Source: Dipylidium caninum
Taxonomy: Eukaryota; Platyhelminthes; Cestoda; Cyclophyllidea; Dipylidiidae
DNA length: 64,000 bases
Assembly: GCA_017562135.1 (NCBI GenBank)
Contig: QEYB01001251.1
Location: 1-64,000, forward strand
Reading direction: 5' to 3'
The notes beneath the pieces are model-generated. The model was not told the DNA's origin. It did not search any database and saw only the letters and a list, made by a program, of their open reading frames with translations. Shown piece by piece: positions 44,719-55,500 of this stretch. A program made the translations under genes and the position numbers. Every line of letters begins with the position of its first letter. Within the stretch, counting starts at the first letter, position 1.

Positions 44719-46179
44719 ATGGGCAAAGGTGGACAAAAAGGACTAACTGACTCGCGAGGAGAGAATATTCTCCTGCTGGAGGATTTTGGAGATCGACTGA
44801 ACAGCATTTACACGCCAATTCTCATCCTCCTCTTGGCTGCAATTGCAATGATTAACATCTACTTCCTCCATCCCATCTCCTGCAACGTCCCCACCTCGCC
44901 GAGCAGCGACTTCGGCGGTTACGCGAACTCGGCGTGTTGGAGTAGAAGCACCATTGGAATTCGAAGGGGAGGACGAGATGCCCGGCGACGAGGCTGAGTG
45001 GGCGAGGTGGCAGGAGAGGGCTGACATCTGTGAGTTTGGTCCGTGGGCGCGGCGTTTCGCTGGGACGGCGTGGGCAAACTCCTCTTTCGCGTTGTAGCCT
45101 TCTACCAGTGGGTGCCATTCTGTCTGCTGGTGCAGGCGATCCTCTTCCACCTGCCCCGCCTGGTGTGGCGGGCGCTATCACACGCGTCTTTCGGCGACAA
45201 CCTCGGCTACCTCCTCACTCGCGCCAAAGTCGCCGCGGACAGTGAGGACCCCGCGACGCGGCTGAGGCTGGTCCGCGCCTGCGCCGACCACTTGTACCTC
45301 CTCTCCCGTCAACAATTCAACTCCAGCACGAGCGTTTGGTCGCGTGTTCAGGACTGTTGCTTCGCGCGCCACCCCTGCGGACGCGCCTGCTTCGTGGAGA
45401 GGCGGGCGGGCAGCCGCTCGGCAGTCTTCTACCTCGTGGTGAAGCAGTTCTACATAGCAAACTGCGTGGGGCAGATATTCCTCGCCATCCGCCTCCTCGG
45501 AGCCGACGGGACGGGCGAGAATAGTCTCGGCGGTTTCAGCGAGCGTCTCCTCGATTTCGCCGCCGGCCGACGCGAGTGGGGCGGCAGCCTCTACTTCCCG
45601 CTCCAGGCCCTCTGCGCCCTCAGCCTCCCCACCATGGGAGTCAGATCGCAGACCTACACGGCCATCTGTGCTCTCACGGCCAACGTGCTCAACGAGAAGA
45701 TCTACCTCTTCTTGTGGACGTGGACTTTAGCCGTTTTGGCCGTGACTTTAGCCACCACCGCGGCGTGGATGTGGTGCCTGCTGGTGCGAGGCCACAGCAA
45801 TTCCTTTCTGCGCTCCTTCCTCTACATTTCGCTCCTGGCGCCGCCTCCCTTCCCGAGTCTGGACGCGACGCAGGTGACGGAGGCGGCCGGAGGCGTCTAC
45901 CACACCGCGAACACGGACGGCGCGTTGGTGGAGCGATTCCTCACCGAGGCAGTCGGCGCCGACGGCAACTTCGTGATTCGAATGCTGAGACGCAACGCCG
46001 GCGATATCGTCAGCGGGGAAATTTTGGTCACCTGGTGGCGAATGTTCAAGGCGATGGAGGGCGGCGAGGCTGACGACGTCGCGCCCGGCTACGAGGCGAC
46101 TGCCCCGAGGACTTTCGCGGAGATGCACGCGTCCGACTTGGTGGAGAGAAGAGTCAGACGGACGCTGAGTTACATTTGA
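44719..46179 (+). CDS. Innexin A (gap-junction protein), one apparent 1-bp insertion
   Basis: Four-pass membrane protein forming invertebrate gap junctions and hemichannels. Exons 44719-45029 and 45098-46179 around a 68-bp intron (T/gtgagt ... gttgtag). It would encode about 463 residues. Hallmarks: EDFGDRLNSIYT at the N-terminus, TM1, then YFLHPISCNVPTSPSSDF and a CW in the first loop, the innexin signature FYQWVPFCLLVQAILFHLPR at the exon 2 start, IANCVGQIFLAI (TM3), LNEKIYLFLWTWTLAV (TM4), and the cytoplasmic NFVIRMLRRNAGDIVSGEIL. Exon 1 has one base too many near 44972 (GGGGAGGAC): the frame up to STIGIRRG and the frame from DEMPGDEAEWARW are offset by one, although both match innexin B. 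This is most likely a sequence error, otherwise a recent null allele. Tail-to-tail with innexin B. Confidence 0.94.
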
Positions 46180-49100
46180 CTTGACGCCTTCTCTGTCAGT
46201 CTCATCGATTAACTAAAGTCGTCATCCCCTCCTCTTCCCGGTTGGGCACCTTTCCGACCTCCCGACCGCCTCGACTGGCGTTTCGCGACCCCTTCGCCGC
46301 CCCGGAAGTCGTTGTGTGCTCAGCCCCCGCCTGCCTGCACTAATTCTAAAGTCACAGTGGTATGCGGAGGCACGGGGACGACGGTGGTAGACGGGGACGT
46401 CGTCTGGCCCCTTCCCCGGGCGGCCTCAGCGCCTCCCGTTGGCAATCGCGCACGCCTTGAGGTTTCTCCCTCATGTGGAAAGTCCACGAGGGCAGAAAAC
46501 GAGCGCTTGGCACACTGAGAGGCCCACAAGGCTCAGGAGTATCCGATTTCGGGCCCGAGGCGGAGGACCGAGGCAAAGCCTCGCCCCCCGCCTTCGCTCG
46601 GCGGGGTGTGTGTGTGTGTGTGTGTGTGCGCACGAGCGAGTAACTTTCGGAGACGTGGGTAATTTACGTTCGCGGCGGAGTTCCCACACCCGTTGCCAGT
46701 GACGAGGAGTGTGCCGAACCACCTGGCCACGTCTCGGGCGACGGAAACCCGCTTCGCCTGATTAAACACCTCCACCTCCTCTCCGCACGAACGGCGATCC
46801 GCGAGGCGACGAGCAACCCACGAGGGGACGTGCGTTTGTGTGGCCGGTGGCCGCCGCGGTGCCCTCAACTCCCTGGAGCGGCGACCGCCCGCGCGGCAGC
46901 CAGCGGAAGGCGGATCCACAGGCCAGGATTAGGCGAGGTGGAGACGCGTCGCAGCGGCCTCCGGCGGGCGCGGACCGTCGCGCCTGCGGGGCGGCGGGGG
47001 GGCAGAGCAGGCAATCTTGGCTGTCCCGTGGCGTGTCGTGCGGTGGAATGGCCGCAGAGACGAGAGTCTCCGCGTGTGGGGTAGACAATCACGCAGTCCT
47101 GCGTGCAACACCTTCGGCCACTTTGATGTCGCCTGCCAGTCGGTGATTGGTTAGTCGACGCCTCCCTCCCCACCCCCCCGCAATCGCTCGGCAGAACGTC
47201 GCAGCGACTCCGACGCCGCGGCCATCGTCGTTTCGGCCTGTTGGGCGGTTAGACGAGCCTCAAGTGGCATGGAGTGGCACACCGAAGGTGGCGAGGAAAG
47301 ACGCGTTGGCACGACTTTGGCAGCCGAGGGGTGAGTCACGCGCCGCCGGGGCGGGCAGCACAGTCGATCGATTGACCGGCCGGCCAGGTGACAAGTGACG
47401 GGCGCGTGGCAGCGAGGCCGACTCAGCAGGGCGTCGGTGGAGCGTCCCGGGGGCAGAGGGCGCTCGCCTGCCCGCCATGAGGCATCGAGACTGGGCGAGA
47501 AGTTTCCTCGCCCGCGTCACAATCACCTGGCGCTGGCGGCGGACAGCTTGTCACGGGCGGTTTGACAAAGTAGGGTTATTTTCCAAGGGGCGGGGGGGGG
47601 ACTCTCGTAGGGATGACGAACAGCAGCCGATTCGGCCGTTTAACGCGCTCCCCGCGGGCCGCTTTGCCCCGAGGCAGCCGATGCTCCGCCCTCCTCCCGC
47701 CACGAATTCGGTATAAAGACGTGGATGCTGCGAAAACCGCCCGTGAAATGGTGAACCGGCACCTTCTAAAGCTCCCCCTCCTCCTCCTCCTCGCCCTCCC
47801 CCTCTCCCCGCGGCCCACCTGAAAATAAAATAACAGGCTGGCAACCGAGCGATGGCGGATGTCGGCCACAGACGGAATTTTACACCTCCTTTTCCTTCGT
47901 TAACCTCCATTTTTTTCTTCTTATTTCGGCTTGCACCTTCGAGTTAGTAAAAAAGATTATATCTTGCGGTCGTGCAGTCTTGTTCTAATCCCAAGTTGAC
48001 ATGGAGGAGGAAGAAGAAGAAGAGGACGTGCACCTCAGCGGTGTTACCGCCGAAAAGGCCAGAAGGCCTCGTGGACACACAACAAGTTGTGCGCCCTGCA
48101 TGGCGATGAGGCCCGAAGGGCAGAAAGGCTGTGTCCGCAGGACCGGGGATTGGCGAATTCCCACTGAAAGGTGGCCAGCGATCTGACGGAAGTCGCGTCA
48201 GTGGAGGCGGTCGTCGAGCCAGATCGTCGTCAGGACGGAGAAGCTCAGCTGCGAAGCGTCCACGAGCATTGAGGGTGAAATCGGAAATGGGCTTTGGATG
48301 CCTCCGTCGCCAGATCAAGCAAATTCACTCGGCGCAACGCATTAACAGCTGCGATGTGCTTCCGAAAGGCAGCGCGGTTGATCCACTTCTGAAGACTGCT
48401 AACCGGAAGAGGTCGCGGCGGGTGCGGAAGGTCGTCAGCGAAAGCGGAGACTCGCCGAAAGAGCAGAAAAGATTCTACCGTCAGCCCGGGGGGAGCATAG
48501 GAGGAATTGTACACTTTGTCGTCTTGCCAAACAACCGAATGGCCAAATCAAACGTTTGCGTTCAACAAGTGGCAAAATCGCCGCCGGTGAAGGGGATTAA
48601 ATCTGAGGCAACCTCCTCAAAAGTGGGCGGAAGGAGGCCTTCTGGGGGCCTCGGAGGTCTTGGTGGGCGCGACTGTGAAAAAAAGCAATTTTTTCCTCAG
48701 GAAACGAGCACTCACTGAACCTGGCTGGGAGATGAAGCCGACGTTTGGCCACGCGGAAATGACGAAGACTTCTTTGTGCAGAACAACCGCCGAACTCTCT
48801 CCCTTTGGGCAGAATTTTAATGCTGAATGACTATTACATTGGTCACCCCAAATTTGCGTCTGTTTGCACCACGATCACCGCGATTGACTCCCTCGTGAGG
48901 GAGTCAGTCCACTCTGCGGGCGGGGGAGGCACTGGACGAAGAGGCGTGGGCAGCGCACAAAGCCAAATGTCAACTTGGGTATTGTAAGATGATGAGCGCA
49001 GCGGTCCAAACAGAGAAGGCTTTAGGAGCCCCCCTCGTTGAATCGAGAAAAAAATTTTCATCCTAATTAATTAAATGACGTGTATTTTTCTGCCTGCAAG

Positions 49101-49304
49101 TGCTGCAGTGTGTTGGTGAGCCAGACGACGAGTCGCCGGCTTGGCCAGGCGATTCTGCGCAGCGGGACATCTTGTGGACGGAGAGGAGGCGAGGGAAGGG
49201 CTGATCCCTTTTGAGACATACTACTCAATTGAAGATAACATATTTCAGCGGCACGAGCACCCGCTGAGGCGTCTGTTTTGTCTGGGGCGAAAATGCAATA
49301 CAGA
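46180..49304. other. GC-rich region between the two innexins
   Basis: No supported gene. It holds a (TG)n run at 46606-46629 and a 10-bp-stem hairpin at 48885-48906. A 195-codon Arg/Lys-rich open frame at 48131-48718 begins with GTG, has no recognised domain and is not called. Confidence 0.55.
46606..46629. repeat. (TG)n microsatellite
   Basis: About twelve TG units downstream of innexin A. Confidence 0.92.
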
Positions 49305-49797
49305 TTTATCGATTTTTACCCATTAAGGATGCAATTAATGTCGCGCAGGTTGGATATCGATTTTTTAGTCTGCCGCGTGCCATCAGCTGATTGTCCATCG
49401 ATCTCCCCCTGCCATCGGCCTAGTTTACCTTAGTCGGCTGCAATGTTAGGCAATTTGGGCCGAATTACCCCCAATTAACGTGGGTTTTTTCGGCCTCAGC
49501 GACCGACAGGGAGACACGCACACCCCCTCAGGCGTATGCTGGTCCGGTGGCGAGGATCCAATAACGATTTATCGATTTTTACCCACTTAAGGAGCTGAGC
49601 TTTATCGCGCGGGTGGGATATCGATTTCTTAGTCTGCCACGTGCCATCAGCTGATTGGCCATCGTTTTTCCGCCCCCCATCGGCAGAGTTTACTCTCGCC
49701 GGCTGTGATGTTAGGCAATTCAGTTCGAATCATCCCAATTTTCCCAGGTTTTTTGTCCTCAGTGGGCGACAAGGTCGCAGCCCATGCGCACAAGCAA
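49305..49797. repeat. Two-copy diverged tandem repeat, period 263 bp
   Basis: Copy 1 is about 49305-49520 and copy 2 about 49568-49797. Shared blocks: TTTATCGATTTTTACCCA, GGATATCGATTT, TTAGTCTGCC, GTGCCATCAGCTGATTG, GCCATCG, AGTTTAC, GGCTG, ATGTTAGGCAATT and TTTTTT..CCTCAG. The copies differ by many substitutions (perhaps a quarter of positions), so this is an old duplication, unlike the inverted repeat at 17-23 kb. Each copy carries ATCGAT palindromes and a CAGCTG E-box. Function unknown. Confidence 0.85.
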
Positions 49798-50391
49798 GTG
49801 GCTATCGGAGGCACCAAGACGCAGAGCCAATCAGCGCAACGAATTTTGAGTTGACGCCGTTTCTCAGCCCAAGTAACCGGGAGGACAATCTTTGACCGCA
49901 AATAGGCCAACACGTATGCCTCGTCTAGCGTCAGGTACTTTGCGAACTTGTCCAGATGGTCAGTTGTGATTATGCACACTTTTTTCCATGTGTGCAGGAG
50001 GAAACAAACAAGAATTTTTGTTAACTTGCCTATTTGTTTGTCGCCTGCAGCAAAGGTGGAGGAGACAGAGAAAGAGAGAGAGAGAGAGCGAGAGGAGTCA
50101 TAGACGTCTTATTTACTTTTGGCGGAATGCGTGTAACGAAAGCACACTTCTATCTTCACAAGCTAAATAAAGTGGTGCAGACAGTCGCTCTCGGAGATGT
50201 GGACCCGTGGCCCCGGCGGTGGTACTCATAACCTCTCAACGAAATACCATTTGTAGCGTCTTCATTTTACTTTTCAAGGGCGCTTACAGATAAAGGAAGG
50301 ACAAACAAACTTGTTTCAGTAGAATTGCGTCTCCGTAAGGAGAACGAGAGCGGAACCAGGACGTGTTATTTCGTCAGAGGCCACATTTGGA

Positions 50392-51774
50392 TCAGACACC
50401 ACTCCCCTTGGTGCTCTCCTCGTCATCCACGGATTTGAACAGGCGCCACCAGGCGACCAGGATTTCCCCGGTTATCACGTCGCCGGAGTTGAGTCGTAGC
50501 ATTCGGATGAGGAAGTTGCCATCGCAACCGACTACGTTCTTCAGGAATCGTCCCATCTGCTTCTCGTACAAAATCGAGTCGTGGGATGCGCCTATCCGGT
50601 CGCTGGCCTCCTCCTCTGCAGTATGGTGTGGAACGAGGAGTGAGATCTCGAGGAAAGACCTCAGAAATGCCTCACCATGCGTCTGTATGAGTAGCCGTCG
50701 CATCCAGACGAATGTGGCCGCAACGGACACCGCCAGGACGGCCAGGATCCACACCCACAAGAAGAGGTAGATCTTCTCATTCAGCATGTTCACGGGGAGG
50801 GCACAGAGCGCGGTGTACGTCTGCGATCGAATTCCGAGGTTTGGCACGCGAACTGGACAGAGCGCCTGATGGGGAAAGAGTTCGCTTCCTCCCCACTCCC
50901 TCCGCTTTGACGCCACGTTGAAGAGGCGTTCGCTGAAGACCCACAGACTGCGTCGACTGGTGTCATCGGGTCCGAGAAACGTCATCACGAGGAAGATCTG
51001 TCCAACACAGTTGGCAATGTAGAGGAGCTTGATGAAAAGGTACAGAACGGTTGTGCGATTGCCTAGCCGTTTCCCGAACAGGCAGAAGCTGGCGCAGGGC
51101 GTCAGGGCGAGGATGTTGTGCTGCAGTCGGGCCAAACAGGAGCCCCGATTGTCCGCGTGCTGCCGCGAGAGCAGGTAGAGGTGGTCGGCGCAGGCCTGAA
51201 CCAGTCGCGACCGCGTCGCCGAGTCGTCGCTCGTGGTGGCAGTCTTGGCGCGGGTGACGAGGTAGTTGAGGTTGTCGCCCAGGGTGTTGACTGACAGGGA
51301 CTGCCAAATGAGGTGGGGCAGGTAGAAGAGGATTGCCTGCACTGACAGGCAGAACGGCACCCACTGGTAGAAGGCTAAAGGCAAGACAGAATGGGGAGAA
51401 GAGCGGGGCTGGGCGAATCTCCCAGTGACGCGGGACAACTCACAAATGTCGGATTTTTCCCGAAGTAGTTCCCACTCCGCCTCGCTGTTGGGAATCCTCT
51501 GGCCCTTGTTGAGGCCGATGGTCCCCTGCACCCAGCACACGGACTCCGTGTACGCGCCAAAGGCACCGGAGGGCGAGGAGGGCACCGTGCAGGCGATGGG
51601 GCGTAGAAAGTAGACGTTAGTCATGGTAATGCTGGCTAAAATTAGCATTACGACGGTAGTGTAGAAACTATTGAGTCGATCACTGAAATCCTCCAGTGTT
51701 GAGAAGTCAGCCTCGCTGGAGCCATGGCGTCTGCTGAACTTCTCTTGCAATCCCTCCCCTATGGAGATCTTCAT
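50392..51774 (-). CDS. Innexin B (gap-junction protein), complete
   Basis: Second innexin, 437 residues. Exon 1 is 51774-51444 and exon 2 is 51374-50392, with a 69-bp intron (T/gtgagt ... ctttag) at exactly the codon and phase of the intron in innexin A. Hallmarks: LEDFSDRLNSFYT, TM1, YFLRPIACTVPSSPSGAF, CWVQGTIGL, FYQWVPFCLSVQAILFYLPH (the innexin YQW motif with TM2), IANCVGQIFLVMTF (TM3), MLNEKIYLFLWVWILAVLAV (TM4), NFLIRMLRLNSGDVITGEIL and a short C-tail. The frame is clean. The intron is a multiple of three with no stop, so unspliced transcripts would still encode a protein with 23 extra residues before TM2. It is more similar to innexin A than to other innexins I recall, so the pair probably arose by local inverted duplication. 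Divergent from the DUF229 gene, 774 bp away. Confidence 0.96.
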   Translation of the reverse strand: MKISIGEGLQEKFSRRHGSSEADFSTLEDFSDRLNSFYTTVVMLILASITMTNVYFLRPIACTVPSSPSGAFGAYTESVCWVQGTIGLNKGQRIPNSEAEWELLREKSDICELSRVTGRFAQPRSSPHSVLPLAFYQWVPFCLSVQAILFYLPHLIWQSLSVNTLGDNLNYLVTRAKTATTSDDSATRSRLVQACADHLYLLSRQHADNRGSCLARLQHNILALTPCASFCLFGKRLGNRTTVLYLFIKLLYIANCVGQIFLVMTFLGPDDTSRRSLWVFSERLFNVASKRREWGGSELFPHQALCPVRVPNLGIRSQTYTALCALPVNMLNEKIYLFLWVWILAVLAVSVAATFVWMRRLLIQTHGEAFLRSFLEISLLVPHHTAEEEASDRIGASHDSILYEKQMGRFLKNVVGCDGNFLIRMLRLNSGDVITGEILVAWWRLFKSVDDEESTKGSGV

Positions 51775-52548
51775 CGTCTACAAGGTGGGCGTCACTGAGG
51801 AATGTCAAGCGTTGGTTGACCTGTGGCTAGAAAGAACATCATAATGATGGACAACAGAAGAAATACTGTGATCAAGCAAACAACGGCGTTTCTAAGGTGT
51901 TGGAACACCTACCACAGATCCCGAGGAAAAGTTAAGATTGGAAGGATGTTTACTCAATAATGTTGACCTCCTGTCAACCAATGATATTGCTCTCAAGAAA
52001 ATTCCTGTTCAGGTGATTTGGGCTTACCGAGGTGATGAGAAGTCGGAAGTACGAGGCGACTTATTGAGGAGCATTTACTTTAACACTGCTCTCGGTCTGT
52101 CAAAAAATGTCTGTTCTATGCTACTGAAATGTTAGGAAGTAACAACTGTTCTCTTAGTATGGTAATTGCACTGTGAGCCTGGAACCAACTGTGAAGACTT
52201 TGTTTGCCGTTGCTAATTTGCCCCTTAAAGCGAATGTTTGTGTGCGATGACCGACTGTAAATGGCGGCATATGAACATGACCCAGAAGTGCGCAAAACTT
52301 CGCGAACACCACGCGGTTTCCCCGCCTATTAACACACAGCTTAAGGACATGAAACTAGAGTAGACGTCTGCGCAGCAGTCTGTGCCTCATTCACAGAAAA
52401 ATGGAAGTCGTGATTTACCATTCCCATTGGCTAATGGTTAATGGACACCTGCCGCCAATTGCATTCGAGCCCCAAGGTCGAGCGTTGATTGGTTAGCGCA
52501 AAGTTAAGGACCTACATCGGATTGTTTAATCACCGGCGGCCATTCACC
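51775..52548. other. Divergent promoter region, innexin B / DUF229 gene
   Basis: Intergenic region of 774 bases between two genes read away from each other. It holds two inverted CCAAT boxes (ATTGG at 52426-52430 and 52488-52492) nearer the DUF229 side. No ORF of note. Confidence 0.55.
52426..52492 (+). promoter_or_regulatory. Two inverted CCAAT boxes upstream of the DUF229 gene
   Basis: ATTGG motifs 57 and 119 bases before the ATG at 52549. Confidence 0.42.
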
Positions 52549-55500
52549 ATGCTGATACGCACGAAAAGACGTTTCCTCATTTCCTCTTCCATTCTAATGC
52601 TTCTGCTCTTAATTTTCATCTACAAAAAGCACAAAACGAGTCATTCAATTTTTTCAGATCCCGCAATTCCCATCGATGAGGACTGTCTAATTCCACCGCT
52701 AGTACTTTGGCCAGAAAATTCAAGATTATTTTCTAATCAGACTCGAGAAGAATTGAATTGCAGTTCCAATGGACTTAGATTCACCATCGAAAAACCGCGC
52801 AAATTTGTCGACTTCGACAGTGTCTTGCCGAAAGCTGCTTGGCTGGAGAACGGAAGCCTGCGCATCTCACCGGAATCAGGTCCCTTTAAATGCGACGCTT
52901 TCCCGATATTCCGTCTAGATGAATATCGGTCAGTGTATGGGCAACCCATGGTAGATGTCAAATCTGGCGATATTCTGCCACATCCCCAAGTTATGCTCCT
53001 TTGTCAACCGCGGTCAAACTCCTCTGCGTGGGATACAGACCTTATGCTCACCCAGCGTCGATTCTATCTGTGTGGAAGTAATGCCGTTGAGGATCCGCCG
53101 CTTGAGACAAACTCGGCTGCCGTAAATGTTCTTCTTCTGGGCGTAGACTCCTTATCTCGACTCGCCTGGTATCGGTACATGCCGCGGACGGTTGAGAAAT
53201 TAACCTCCCTCGCACAATCTCGTGGAGCGATCTTCCAAAAATATCACATAGTTGGAGATGGAACTACGAGTAACCTTCTGGCTCTTTTGACCGGTCATTT
53301 CGAGGAGGGTTTACCCGAGAGTCGGAGGTTTGCTTTGCGCCTCCTGGGCGGTTCAGGAGGGCTAATAGAAACGCCAATCTCAGGGGATAAGGAGCATAAA
53401 GGTAATAATGCAACACCATTGGACACCTTTCCGTGGATCTGGGGCGAGTTTAAGAAGAAGGCTGGCTACGCGACTCACTTCATCGAAGACGCGCCCAATT
53501 GGGGCACCTTCCAGTATCGCCTCCAAGGGTTTGGGAATTTAAATCCGCCTGTAGACAGCTATGGTAGACCCTGCATGGTGGCTGCAGCCCAGGATGAATC
53601 GAGATATGGAAAGGAACTTGGATGTACAGCCTCCACGTAGGTGCATTGAACGATTATTTCTATGCTTTATTATGATTAGTCTGTGTTTATTAAGCTGGTC
53701 GCCTCTTCTTTTAATCTGCCCCGTTAAACAAAGTTGGGACAAGGAATAAATCCTACAGGTCTATGACGCCTGTAGGACCACTTCTCAGCACTCAATACTA
53801 AAATATTTCCATTGGATAATAGTTTTTTCGAGGTATTTGTCCCTAATCTCCCCAGCCAATCAGATTGGAGGGTGGTCGCCACTTCTAACCAATCAGGGAA
53901 AAGCACTGTTGGACACTTGCCGTTGCCGTTACGGTTTCACGATGACGGTTGGTTTTTGTGTGTCCTAGTTAGGCGGGCACCGAAATGCAAGAATATTGCG
54001 TTTACCGGAAAGTTCTACTCGTTTCTAAGCCAACAATTTTCGCCACGTGGCAACGTGTATTTGGCGTGTGCTCGGCTCCTTACCCCTTTTTTACTGCTCA
54101 ATGTATACACATCAACGTGGCAAATTAGCTAAAACGACGTTGATTCACGCTGGTCTTATTTATGAGTGAAGCAATGGTGTACCCATGACGACTGATGAAG
54201 TCCTGTTACGCCACTGTTCTTTATGCGAGTTTCAACGAGGCGGAAATGCTGCGAAAGCGGGCAGAAATCTATTGCGAGTGTTTGCTGAAAGTAGAGGTCC
54301 GATAGGACGTGCAGAAAATAGTCTGAAACATTCGAAAGAGGCGATTTCGGCCTTCATGCTGAGCCACGTCCGGCGCGAGCGTCCTTGATCGGCGAAGATC
54401 GCAGAAAGGCCTAACTCGGCTAGGCGAACCATGTCGGACCATAGTTGGAGTGGATGGTCCAGTCGTCGTTTGCACACCTCTGCTTGCTGGGAAGAAAGTC
54501 GAATCATTCCTGAACCGGACCGTAACTGCGGATGGAAAGTGGATTATCTACAAAAAAATTGCAAGGAAAGGGACAAATGGTGATGCCGAAAACCTGGCCC
54601 TTCCCCCTCCAAAGAGGATTTGGCTCTGAATGCGACAATTTTGCGACTTGTACAGTGGGACATTCGAGGACGAATGCATTATGAGCCTTTGAAACCGGTC
54701 GGAAGGCTCAATGCGGAAGGGTGTTCTCAGCCACTGGATGATTTAAAGACAGCAGGCCAAGAAAAGAGGCCGACGAAGTTCATACTGGGGAGACTCGTCG
54801 AAGAGTTGAAGAATTGGGCCTCGCAATACTTTTTGAAAGTCAAATAAGTAAAAAATGGAGAAAATATTAAAGTAGAGCTGGTTTTATTCCCCCCCCCTGA
54901 AAAAATGAAACCCTTGTAAAAAAGAGTGTATATAAACTGTCTTCAAGCGGGCGAGAAGTTATTAATAATGGTGTCAATTTTATTATTTTAATAAGGTTTA
55001 TGGACCATACAAAAAAATGTGTTTTGTTCTATTCCAAAAGCAGACACAACTTCCCGGTGGACCTTGTTTTTTTAAACTGTCAGACAAATGGCCTTGCGGG
55101 GCGTTTGTGGACCCGACAGACGGGAAGAGCACGCGCAGAAGGTCTGAGAGGGCAATGAGTTTCCGAGAGGGAGGCTTTGCCCGCAAAAAAGTGCCCCTCT
55201 CGTCTGGGAGACGGTGGTCGTGTGTGTTGCGTGTTACTACTCATGGCGCCGTGAGTAGCGAGCAAATTACCGCCGCCTGCTTTCTGTCCAGACCCACGCA
55301 TAAGCTGCTTCTGGCATCCCTGCGCGAGTTCTTCCGCGTCAACTCGCACGTGCCACGGTTCTCGCTCACCTTCCTCTCGGAAATGATTCATGAGGACCCT
55401 ACGAAAGCCCGCCTGGTCGATGCGGACGTGGCGGAGCTGCTGGACCAGGTCGACGTGGAAGACGAGGCTGGCTGGGGCGCGTTCGCCAACACCCTCGTAG

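Noticed and set aside
48131..48718. 195-codon basic open frame
   Set aside because: Starts with GTG, no domain, no paralog in the window; composition explains the openness.
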